From: MAG-120531 sp002378585
GTDB taxonomy: Bacteria > Bacteroidota > Bacteroidia > Flavobacteriales > Flavobacteriaceae
Assembly (NCBI GenBank): GCA_937890575.1
Contig: CALADZ010000225.1
Coordinates: 1 to 9,613 of the forward strand
Length of the DNA stretch: 9,613 bases
Direction: 5' to 3'
Positions 1 to 6,780 of this stretch are shown here, piece by piece. The translations under genes were made by a program, and so were the position numbers. Below the pieces are notes generated by a model that made no database searches, was not told the origin of the DNA, and worked only from the letters and a program-made list of their open reading frames with translations. Each line of letters opens with the position of its first letter. The first letter of the stretch is position 1.

Positions 1-1176
1 GCCTTTAAAATGGGTTATGTGTTCCCTGAAATGCCCTACCAAAGCATTGGGCTGCAAGGAAATCTTTCCAGACACGTGCAGCAATCTACTTTTGGGCAAA
101 AAGCCTACGATATGGACCACATCAGCGGTTATGCCAACGGACTTTTTCAGTCGATTATCGGATCCACCCAAAACAAATTTAAAGCAGGCGGAAACCTGAC
201 CTTTGACCAGTACGAAGAATTGCTCAACGGATCTGAATTTAGACGTCGCGATTACTCGATTGGTAGTTTTTTCGAATACAGCTACGACAACCTAGACAAC
301 ATCGGATTGGTGGCTGGGGTTCGGGCTGATTGGCACAACCAATGGGGAGCATTCATCACCCCTAGACTTCACCTGCGCTACAACCCCTGGACAAAAACTA
401 CCCTCAGGTTGGCAGCGGGCAGCGGAAGAAGAGCGGCCAATATATTTACAGAAAACCAAAACATATTTTTGACCAACCGACTGTTGGTCTTGGAGAACAA
501 TGGAGGGCCCATCTATGGCTTTGATCCTGAGCTGTCATGGAATTACGGAGGAAGCATTCGCCAAACAGCATCCTTAGGAAGCATAGGTTTGGATTTGACA
601 CTTGACCTGTACCGCACCCAATTTAAAGATCAGGTAGTGGTCAATTGGGAAAATCCTCAGCGACTTTCCTTTCAACCGCTTCAGGGGGAAAGTTATGCCA
701 ACAGTGCATTGGCCTCGCTAGAAATTGATATCCCCACGCATTGGGAAGTGCGCTTGGCCTATAAATTGGATGACGTAAAAACCACCTACGACGGTAATTT
801 ATTACAACGCCCGCTTCAGCCCAGAAAAAGAGCCTTTGCCCAATTGAGCTATCAGAGTACTCCAGATGCTGCTGGGGCACAATGGCGATGGGACGCCACT
901 TATCACGGCGTGGGCAGTCAGCGTCTAGTGGCCAATGTCCGCAACCCCTACGGAGGATATGCCCCAAGCTATCACCTAGTCAACAGCCAACTCACCAAAG
1001 CGTTTAGCAAAACACTAGAGGTGTACATGGGCGTAGAAAATGCGACTAACTTTACCCAAGACAATCCCATCATCGCTGCAAGTGAACCCTACAACGACCG
1101 ATTTGACGCGGCTCAGATCTACGCGCCCATATTTGGACGCATGGGGTACATCGGTATGCGTTGGACGTTACTTTAA
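1..1176 (+). CDS. TonB-dependent outer-membrane receptor, C-terminal part (5' end outside window)
   Basis: The frame is open from base 1, so this is the last 391 codons of a longer gene. The missing part should hold the signal peptide, any carboxypeptidase-like domain and the plug. What remains looks like the distal half of an outer-membrane beta-barrel: alternating polar and aromatic strands such as SIGSFFEYSYDN and GLVAGVRADWHNQWG, then a PRLHLRYNPW...TLRLAAGSG segment that is characteristic of Bacteroidota TonB receptors. The C-terminus (AAQIYAPIFGRMGYIGMRW) is the usual final strand of this group. Such receptors import substrates across the outer membrane using TonB energy. The substrate is not visible here, but the HMA-domain gene 17 bases downstream, probably in the same transcript, suggests a metal or metal complex. 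That is inference from context. The family call is firm. The internal ATG near base 10 is not the true start. Confidence 0.93.
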   Translation, partial: AFKMGYVFPEMPYQSIGLQGNLSRHVQQSTFGQKAYDMDHISGYANGLFQSIIGSTQNKFKAGGNLTFDQYEELLNGSEFRRRDYSIGSFFEYSYDNLDNIGLVAGVRADWHNQWGAFITPRLHLRYNPWTKTTLRLAAGSGRRAANIFTENQNIFLTNRLLVLENNGGPIYGFDPELSWNYGGSIRQTASLGSIGLDLTLDLYRTQFKDQVVVNWENPQRLSFQPLQGESYANSALASLEIDIPTHWEVRLAYKLDDVKTTYDGNLLQRPLQPRKRAFAQLSYQSTPDAAGAQWRWDATYHGVGSQRLVANVRNPYGGYAPSYHLVNSQLTKAFSKTLEVYMGVENATNFTQDNPIIAASEPYNDRFDAAQIYAPIFGRMGYIGMRWTLL

Positions 1177-1193
1177 CCTAAAATAATCACGCT

Positions 1194-1535
1194 ATGAAAA
1201 AAATTATCTTCCTGCTTTCGCTGCTCGCCACCACAGGTCTGTATGCACAAAAGCCACAAAAAACAACCCTTGAGGTTAAAGGAAATTGTTCGCTTTGTCA
1301 AAAGAGAATTGTCAAAGCAACCCTAGGTGTAAAAGGGGTTAAATGGGCAGCATGGGATATTCCCAGCGATCAACTCACCCTGATTTACGACCCGCTTAAG
1401 GCTGACCTAGCCCAAGTTGAAAAAGCCATTGCTGCGGCAGGTCATGACACCAAGAATCAGAAAGCACCTAAGGAAGTTTATGAAAAACTTCCCGCCTGCT
1501 GTCTATATCGAGACGGAGGAAAACACGTAGACTAA
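1194..1535 (+). CDS. Secreted heavy-metal-associated (HMA) domain protein
   Basis: A 113-residue protein. Residues 1-19 form a signal peptide (MKKIIFLLSLLATTGLYAQ, cleavage probably after A18). One ferredoxin-like HMA domain follows at about 24-85. It carries the metal-binding loop GNCSLCQKRI with C32 and C35, then the GVKGVKWAAWD strand and the LTLIYDP strand typical of HMA/CopZ-like domains. After the domain, the tail LPACCLYRDG adds a second cysteine pair (C102, C103) that could also bind metal. The family binds soft metals such as Cu(I) and passes them to transporters. Here the protein is exported and lies directly behind a TonB receptor gene, so a periplasmic metal-carrier role for that import system is a reasonable inference. 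It starts 17 bases after the receptor stop with no Shine-Dalgarno-like sequence. The metal itself cannot be read from the sequence. Confidence 0.88.
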   Translation: MKKIIFLLSLLATTGLYAQKPQKTTLEVKGNCSLCQKRIVKATLGVKGVKWAAWDIPSDQLTLIYDPLKADLAQVEKAIAAAGHDTKNQKAPKEVYEKLPACCLYRDGGKHVD

Positions 1536-1556
1536 ACTCAAGAAGGAAGCATGAAC

Positions 1557-1585
1557 AGGGTATTGATGAGTTCCATCAATACCCT
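1557..1585. terminator. Bidirectional hairpin between convergent genes
   Basis: AGGGTATTGATG (1557-1568) pairs perfectly with CATCAATACCCT (1574-1585): a 12-bp stem with a 5-base loop. It lies 21 bases after the HMA stop codon and includes the last two codons and the stop codon of the M24 gene on the opposite strand. A hairpin between two convergent genes fits a shared terminator. No clean T run follows on the plus strand, and only a mildly T-rich stretch follows on the minus strand, so the mechanism is not certain. Confidence 0.65.
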
Positions 1586-2913
1586 TGGTGCTCCTGTACC
1601 CTAGGTATGGTGAGTAACTGGGTTTGTCTCCCGTGGACATATCTAAACCCTTCTGGTCCAAAGTAACCAGGCTCCTCCAGCATAATGCGTATATCCCTCT
1701 TCCACTGAGGAATAAACACCGTAGTATTTAGTTCGATGGCATACACCGTACGGGGAAACAATGGATAATCTCCAGCACCTGGAACACCGTTCTGTTGATC
1801 CCACATCCCAATAGTTGGTCCTGAGGAGTGGCCATAACTGCCCAGTGGATGGGTGTAAATCGAGGGCCTTAACCCTGATTTTTTTGCGTTTTTAAGGGCC
1901 TGAGCCAAGATTTCATTACCCGTGCGGCCCGTCTTAAACTCATCGGTCAAGAAGTCTTGTAACTGATTCCCTTGGGCCAATGCTTGAGTCAAAAAATTAG
2001 GTGGGGCCGTTTCTCCTGGTCGAAGCACGTAAGCCAGTTCCTGACAATCTGTGTTCAACCCTAAATAGGTAATTCCAAAATCACAATGGAGTAAATCACC
2101 GTGCTGAATGACTTGATGTTCCGGTCTGTTGGCAAATGAGTATAAATGATCCCCCAATGCATCTTCAGTTCGTTGTACATCTACCGATGGGTGAAACCAA
2201 GTTTCAAGACCCAAGCGGGTTAATTCTTCGCGAAACCACCACTCCACATCAGTTGTTGTCGTGATGCCTGGGGTAATCACCTGTTCGGAAAAAGCCTGAG
2301 CTATTATTTTATGGGTCAAATCGGACAATAGGGTGTAGATCTGCATCTCTCGCTCAGTCCTGGTTTCGATCCACGCAGTCGCCAAGGGTTGTGCTGATAC
2401 GACCTTGGCGCGCAGTTCCTCCGGCAAATAATCCATGAGTAATGCATAATCTGTATGGTCGAGACCATCTGCGATATTAAAATCTTCCGATACATTGATC
2501 CCTATTTTTTTGGGGTTGCGCTCTGAGATCAACTCCACCAAACGCTTCCACTGATCAGGCTGTTTTTCAGCGTCCCAAGCAGAGGCTATATGGGGGCCGA
2601 AGGCATAGCGAGCCACAGCCAAACGATCCATGGTTTGGGTGTCTGCATCCCGATAAAACAAAATCATGGTACGCCTACGCGCATTGAGCCAGGTAGCTGG
2701 CAACAAGGTTTTTACTACGGGATCTTCGTTGTACTCTCGGGTGATCATCACCCACAAATCGATACCGGTTCGATCCATTAACTCAGGCAGCAACTGAGTT
2801 AAGCGCTCTCCCAGGAGCTCATCCTTTACACGTGCTTGTTCCCGTTCACTTAAAACAGGTTGGGCCCAAACCAATGGACCCAACGCAAATATCAATAGCC
2901 AATATTTTTTCAT
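1576..2913 (-). CDS. Secreted M24 family metallopeptidase (Xaa-Pro aminopeptidase-like)
   Basis: A 445-residue protein. Residues 1-17 form a signal peptide ending LVWA before Q18, so the enzyme should act outside the cytoplasm. A creatinase-type N-terminal domain covers about 25-185, and the pita-bread M24 catalytic domain about 190-440. The expected two-metal ligands can be placed as D278 (HCDFG), D289 (NTDCQELAY), H362 (GSYGHSSGPTIG), E394 (YAIELN) and E413 or E414 (RIMLEEPG). The family removes N-terminal residues from peptides, often next to proline. The histidine region differs from classical PepP: it reads GHSSGPTIGMWD, with W371 where PepP has its second active-site histidine. I recall this arrangement from a Bacteroidota subfamily, so it need not mean loss of activity. 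The gene follows the PepSY gene on the same strand with a 44-base gap, and its 3' end is built into a terminator hairpin. Exact specificity is unknown. Confidence 0.88.
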   Translation of the reverse strand: MKKYWLLIFALGPLVWAQPVLSEREQARVKDELLGERLTQLLPELMDRTGIDLWVMITREYNEDPVVKTLLPATWLNARRRTMILFYRDADTQTMDRLAVARYAFGPHIASAWDAEKQPDQWKRLVELISERNPKKIGINVSEDFNIADGLDHTDYALLMDYLPEELRAKVVSAQPLATAWIETRTEREMQIYTLLSDLTHKIIAQAFSEQVITPGITTTTDVEWWFREELTRLGLETWFHPSVDVQRTEDALGDHLYSFANRPEHQVIQHGDLLHCDFGITYLGLNTDCQELAYVLRPGETAPPNFLTQALAQGNQLQDFLTDEFKTGRTGNEILAQALKNAKKSGLRPSIYTHPLGSYGHSSGPTIGMWDQQNGVPGAGDYPLFPRTVYAIELNTTVFIPQWKRDIRIMLEEPGYFGPEGFRYVHGRQTQLLTIPRVQEHQGY

Positions 2914-2929
2914 CGATGTGGGTTTTGGT

Positions 2930-2937
2930 TAAAGATA
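2930..2937 (-). promoter_or_regulatory. Candidate -7 box for the M24 gene
   Basis: Read on the minus strand this is TATCTTTA, one base off the Bacteroidota -7 consensus TAnnTTTG. It ends 16 bases before the M24 start codon. No convincing TTTG -33 element is found at the expected distance. It suggests that the peptidase can be transcribed separately from the PepSY gene upstream. Confidence 0.35.
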
Positions 2938-2957
2938 ACAAAAACCCAAATGCCTCA

Positions 2958-3473
2958 TTACACGAGAATCATGATCAAAAATAGCACTACCCCGCCCAAA
3001 GCAAAATACATGCCTTTTTTAAACACTGAGGTGCTGGGCAAAAACATCCAAAAAGTGGAAATCACAAAAAACAACAAGCTCAACCCAAAAAACAGGTTCA
3101 TAAAATATAGCGGGCTTTTATGGGTCGCCTTGTGCACCTTGGTCATTTTATCCAATAGATAGGGCAAACGCTTCTCCTTGATGGTTGCGATACCCGTTTT
3201 GGCGTCATACGTGCTTTGTCCAAAGGTGTACACATCACCTTCGATGAGCTGAAACTCAACCTTCATTTTAAGTTCAGGGGCCAATTCCTCCGGGGCAAGA
3301 CCAACGGGCAATTGACGGGTTTCCACGACTTCCTTTTTGAGAAATTCAGTCTGCCTAAAGATCAGGGTCATTCCACTGATGGCGTACATAGCCATAATAC
3401 CGGTTAAAAAGAAGCCCAAATAGCGGTGAATGACACGGACTTTGTTGCTGATTTCTCTGTTGTTGAGTTCCAT
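2958..3473 (-). CDS. PepSY-type membrane protein
   Basis: A 171-residue protein with three predicted membrane helices, at about 17-39, 121-145 and 153-171. The first helix begins with VIHRYLGFFLTGIMAMYAISG, the characteristic opening of PepSY-associated TM proteins, with H16 at the membrane edge. Between helices 1 and 2 lies a small soluble PepSY-like region (about 45-110: GDVYTFGQSTYDAKTG). It is followed by VHKATHK (H114, H118), the usual histidine-bearing segment before the next helix. Larger relatives work with siderophore or heme systems as inner-membrane reductases. This one is short, so a full reductase role is not shown. It is the first gene ahead of the M24 peptidase and faces away from the GH13 gene. 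A 17-bp inverted repeat sits in its promoter region. The family call is good; the function is open. Confidence 0.78.
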   Translation of the reverse strand: MELNNREISNKVRVIHRYLGFFLTGIMAMYAISGMTLIFRQTEFLKKEVVETRQLPVGLAPEELAPELKMKVEFQLIEGDVYTFGQSTYDAKTGIATIKEKRLPYLLDKMTKVHKATHKSPLYFMNLFFGLSLLFFVISTFWMFLPSTSVFKKGMYFALGGVVLFLIMILV

Positions 3474-3501
3474 GGAAAAAAATTAATGATGTAAGACGGG
3501 T

Positions 3502-3525
3502 TAAATATAAGTGTTTAGAACACTT
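3502..3525 (-). promoter_or_regulatory. Candidate -7 box plus inverted-repeat operator upstream of the PepSY gene
   Basis: On the minus strand TATATTTA (3509-3502) resembles the Bacteroidota -7 box TAnnTTTG and ends 28 bases before the PepSY start. Directly upstream is a perfect inverted repeat, AAGTGTT-TAG-AACACTT (3509-3525), 7 bp per arm with a 3-base spacer. Its place in the spacer between the -7 box and the expected -33 position is where a repressor would block polymerase. The regulator is unknown. Confidence 0.45.
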
Positions 3526-3606
3526 TACACGCTCAGGGTTTAATCGATCTGCTCAAAAATTTTGTGATTTTTTAAATGCCTAAAGCTAACAAAGCCCAGT
3601 AGTCTC

Positions 3607-3614
3607 TATTTTTA
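3607..3614 (+). promoter_or_regulatory. Candidate -7 box for the GH13 gene
   Basis: TATTTTTA matches TAnnTTTG except for the last base and ends 18 bases before the start codon at 3633. No clear -33 TTTG is present 17-21 bases upstream. The rest of the 159-base gap (3474-3632) holds the divergent PepSY promoter region and AT-rich sequence. I see no small gene in it. Confidence 0.35.
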
Positions 3615-3632
3615 CTGCTTCAAACTCAACTG

Positions 3633-5564
3633 ATGAACCTCAACCACCTCGACCAGCTCACCCAGTGGTGCAGTGAAGACGGCATTAAAACCCAAGCTGC
3701 TGACCGTCCTTTTTGGAACCGCCTCATGGCTGAAGCCCATACCTTACACGATTTGTTTTTTCAAATCTATGGGCATCAGCCCAACACAGAAACTACCTAC
3801 AGAGCATTCATCCGAGGAATCGCTCAAGCTTATTCGTCCAGATCTAAGGCGCTTAAGTCTAGGGATGCTCAAAAAGCTATAAAAGACGCATGGATTACTG
3901 ACCAAAATCTAGTGGGCATGAGCTTGTATGTCGATCGCTTTGGCGGCGATTTGAAAGGTCTCGTGAAACAATTGGATTACCTGGAAGAATTGGGGGTAAA
4001 TGCGCTGCACTTATTACCCGTGATGAAAAGTCCTGCTGAGGCGTCGGATGGGGGTTATGCCGTATCGGATTACCGAAGTGTTGACCCTAGATTTGGCTCC
4101 AACAAAGATCTGGCAGATCTCCAAGCGGAATTGCTGAAAAGAGGCATGTATTTAATGACGGATATCGTGGTGAACCACACCTCAGATCAACATCCTTGGG
4201 CTATAAAAGCTAAAGAAGGGGATCCGTTTTATCAGTCATTTTATTATACCTACGCTGATCGATCGATACCGGATCAAATGGAAGCCACGATGCCTGAAGT
4301 GTTTCCTGAAAGCGCACCAGGGAGCTTTACCTTCAACTCCGAGATGAATGCTTGGGTGATGACTGTCTTTCACCACTACCAATGGGACCTCAACTTTAGC
4401 AATCCCCAGGTGTTAAACGCCATGGTAGAACACATTCTGTACTATGGAAACTTAGGGGTGGATATACTGCGTATTGACGCTCCTGCATTTATCTGGAAAC
4501 AAATGGGCACCACCTGCCAAAATCTGCCCCAAGCGCATCTGTTGTTGCAGTTGATCAAATCTGCCGTTCGCGTGGCTACACCAGGTATGGCTATTTTGGG
4601 GGAGGCCATATTGGCCCCGGAACAAATCATGGATTTCTTTGGCCATGGATTGATGCAGGGAAGAGAATGCGATTTAGCGTATAACGCGGCACAGATGGCT
4701 TTGCAATGGGATGCATTGGCCACCGGCGACACAAGAAATTTATGGCTCAACCAAGCGATTATCAGCCGCAAACCACTGGGAACAACTTGGTTAAATTACA
4801 CCCGTTGCCACGATGATATCGGATTTGGATTTGAGGACAAATACATTGAGCAAGCAGGTTTTACGCCCTATCTGCACAGAGCTTTTCTCAAGGATTACTG
4901 GTCCGGTCAACACCCGGATAGTCCAGCCAAGGGGATGCTTTTTGGGGTCAATCCAAAGACGAACGACGCGCGTATTTCGGGAACATTGGCCTCGCTATGC
5001 GGTGTAGAAAAAGCGCTTGAGCTCGACGATACTACAGCCCTCGAACGGGCCATAGCTCGAATTGCATTGATGCAAGCGCAATGCCTGCTGCTCGGTGGGA
5101 TCCCCATGTTGTATTACGGAGACGAACTAGGTCATATCAATGATTATTCTTTCCAAGATGACCCGTCCAAAAGCTATGACAATCGATGGGTCCACCGCCC
5201 GATCATCAGCGCTGAAAAAAGAAAAAAAAGAGCTGATCAAGCCAGTGTGGAAGGGCGTATTTTTGCCCTCCATCAAAAACTGATCGCCTTGAGAAAGGCC
5301 CATGATATTTTTGCAGACACCAATAATGTCCAGTGGTGGCCTACTGATCACCCCTCAGTCATCGGGATGTCACGCGGGTCCATACACGCACTGTTTCACT
5401 ACGGTGGTCAATCCAAAACGGTGACCCTAAGCGGGCGTTCGATCCCCCAAAAAACACTGGATCTGTGGACGGGCAAAACGGTAAACCTATCCAACGAAGG
5501 TCAACTCACCTTTGCGCCTTATCAGTTTTATGTGCTTCAACAGGGATCGTCTGATCGGGGTTAG
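3633..5564 (+). CDS. GH13 subfamily 4 glucosyltransferase/hydrolase (amylosucrase-like)
   Basis: A 643-residue protein with no signal peptide, close to the length of Neisseria amylosucrase. An alpha-helical N-terminal domain (about 1-90) is followed by the GH13 barrel (about 92-545) and a C-terminal beta domain ending near residue 637. The call rests on the stretch GVDILRIDAPAFIWKQMG followed by CQNLPQAH, which closely follows amylosucrases. Catalytic residues are present: nucleophile D282, acid/base E324 (ILGEAI), transition-state stabiliser D394 in RCHDDIG, and H182 in NHTSD. D139 (SDGGYAVSDY) and R518 (DNRWVHRP) match the salt bridge that closes the sucrose pocket in that family. Amylosucrases build alpha-1,4-glucan from sucrose and release fructose; sucrose hydrolases belong to the same subfamily, so either activity is possible. 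The gene stands alone, without a sucrose transporter or fructokinase in view. Its last 20 codons overlap the convergent serine hydrolase gene. Confidence 0.92.
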   Translation: MNLNHLDQLTQWCSEDGIKTQAADRPFWNRLMAEAHTLHDLFFQIYGHQPNTETTYRAFIRGIAQAYSSRSKALKSRDAQKAIKDAWITDQNLVGMSLYVDRFGGDLKGLVKQLDYLEELGVNALHLLPVMKSPAEASDGGYAVSDYRSVDPRFGSNKDLADLQAELLKRGMYLMTDIVVNHTSDQHPWAIKAKEGDPFYQSFYYTYADRSIPDQMEATMPEVFPESAPGSFTFNSEMNAWVMTVFHHYQWDLNFSNPQVLNAMVEHILYYGNLGVDILRIDAPAFIWKQMGTTCQNLPQAHLLLQLIKSAVRVATPGMAILGEAILAPEQIMDFFGHGLMQGRECDLAYNAAQMALQWDALATGDTRNLWLNQAIISRKPLGTTWLNYTRCHDDIGFGFEDKYIEQAGFTPYLHRAFLKDYWSGQHPDSPAKGMLFGVNPKTNDARISGTLASLCGVEKALELDDTTALERAIARIALMQAQCLLLGGIPMLYYGDELGHINDYSFQDDPSKSYDNRWVHRPIISAEKRKKRADQASVEGRIFALHQKLIALRKAHDIFADTNNVQWWPTDHPSVIGMSRGSIHALFHYGGQSKTVTLSGRSIPQKTLDLWTGKTVNLSNEGQLTFAPYQFYVLQQGSSDRG

Positions 5565-6777
5565 CGAGGACCACGTCGATGATCTTTCGGCGAATACCCA
5601 GGTCGTATAACCCTTGCTGTGACCTTGAGGGATATACCCTATTGGTGAGCAACACTACGACAAAATCATTTTTTGGATCCACCCAAAAAAAGGTACCGGT
5701 AAAACCAGTATGCCCATAGCTTTCAGGGGATAATTGGGAGGATGGGTAATTGTCTTCCGGCTTGTCAAATCCAATACCCCGTCTGTTATTAGTACCTGGG
5801 TATGCTTGGGCAGTAAATCGATCTACCAAATCAGCTGGTAACATAGACGTTGACTTGAAGCTTCCTCTAGCAAGCAATAAATGAGCCACCTGGGCCACTG
5901 AGTGCGCATTGCCAAACAAACCGGCATTGCCTGAAACTCCCCCCATCATCGAGGCTGCTTCGTCGTGCACGGTACCGTGAACTAGCTTTTTTCTAAACAA
6001 GGTGTCCACTTCAGTGGGCACAATTTCCTGGGGTTTAAAACGCTCTAATGGACGAAATGTCAACCGGTCCGCCCCAATCGGCAGATAGAATTCATCCTGT
6101 ACATACGGTGCCCATGGTTTTCGCAAAACTCGTTCAGACCAGTCAGGCAACAAAAAAAACAAAAGCCCAGAATATTTGTACGTTCCAGGATCCACTACTG
6201 GGGTTCGGGCGATACGTTTCGCAATTTTCTTGGGGTAATTTTTGTGCACATACCACTCTGTATCCACTGGGTAAGGATACCTTTTGCTCGGCTTTGGGGA
6301 TATTGTCCTTGATTTAGGTCTACCCCTGGAGGTAAAAACGGTGTTTTGGTGACTGATATAGGGCAACCAACCCGCTTGATGGGCCATTACCTCTCTCAGG
6401 GTTTGCTTGCCTTTTGAGGTGTTTTTCAGTGCTGGGAAGTGAACGCCAACACTGTCGTCTGGATCCATGAAACCCTGGGCTGTCCATCCCATCACCGACA
6501 GGGTACCCGCCAAGACCTTGGTTAAAGAAGCTAAATCGTACAGGTGTTGATTGTTTACCGCTGTGATAGAATCATAGGTGTGGTATCCATAAGATTTGTT
6601 GATCAACGTATCCCCTCGGTAGTACACATAAAGTTGGGCTCCCGGAAATGCTTGGCGGGTAATGGCATCGTTGATCAGGGAATCCAAACGGGATGCTACA
6701 AGATGTTGGGCAGGCATAACCTGGACAAAAACCAGCAAACACAAACTGACCAGTAGACTTTTTTTGAGCATTTCCAT
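5506..6777 (-). CDS. Exported beta-lactamase-fold serine hydrolase (class C / penicillin-binding type)
   Basis: A 423-residue protein starting MEMLKKS. A second ATG at codon 3 gives a more standard signal peptide (MLKKSLLVSLCLLVFVQVMPAQ region), so the true start may be at 6771. The mature part has the nucleophile motif S84-L-T-K87 in LYDLASLTKVL and the third motif H356-T-G in YGHTGFTGTFFWVDP. The second motif, normally YxN or YSD, reads Y202-S-G. The end (LLTNRVYPSRSQQ...LGIRRKIIDVV) matches the serine-hydrolase domain that Bacteroidota often carry fused behind a GH3 beta-N-acetylglucosaminidase; here it stands alone. Relatives include D-Ala-D-Ala peptidases and esterases. It is the last gene of the three-gene operon, 3 bases after the AONS-family gene, and the company of a murein-peptide epimerase favours a cell-wall peptide role. 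Residues 406-423 lie in the overlap with the GH13 gene. Substrate unproven. Confidence 0.88.
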   Translation of the reverse strand: MEMLKKSLLVSLCLLVFVQVMPAQHLVASRLDSLINDAITRQAFPGAQLYVYYRGDTLINKSYGYHTYDSITAVNNQHLYDLASLTKVLAGTLSVMGWTAQGFMDPDDSVGVHFPALKNTSKGKQTLREVMAHQAGWLPYISHQNTVFTSRGRPKSRTISPKPSKRYPYPVDTEWYVHKNYPKKIAKRIARTPVVDPGTYKYSGLLFFLLPDWSERVLRKPWAPYVQDEFYLPIGADRLTFRPLERFKPQEIVPTEVDTLFRKKLVHGTVHDEAASMMGGVSGNAGLFGNAHSVAQVAHLLLARGSFKSTSMLPADLVDRFTAQAYPGTNNRRGIGFDKPEDNYPSSQLSPESYGHTGFTGTFFWVDPKNDFVVVLLTNRVYPSRSQQGLYDLGIRRKIIDVVLANPDQTIPVEAHKTDKAQR

Positions 6778-6780
6778 AGC

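Noticed and set aside
641..967. 108-codon open frame on the minus strand inside the TonB receptor gene
   Set aside because: It lies wholly antisense to a well-supported barrel sequence, and its translation shows no recognisable domain or signal.
2920..2947. GGGTTTT ... AAAACCC inverted repeat between the PepSY and M24 genes
   Set aside because: The stem is 7 bp with a 14-base loop and mostly A/T pairs, too weak to call a terminator or attenuator; the candidate -7 box lies in the loop.
4442..4771. 109-codon minus-strand open frame inside the GH13 gene
   Set aside because: It is antisense to the catalytic core, whose codons are clearly under protein constraint; the translation looks random and Cys/Ala-rich.
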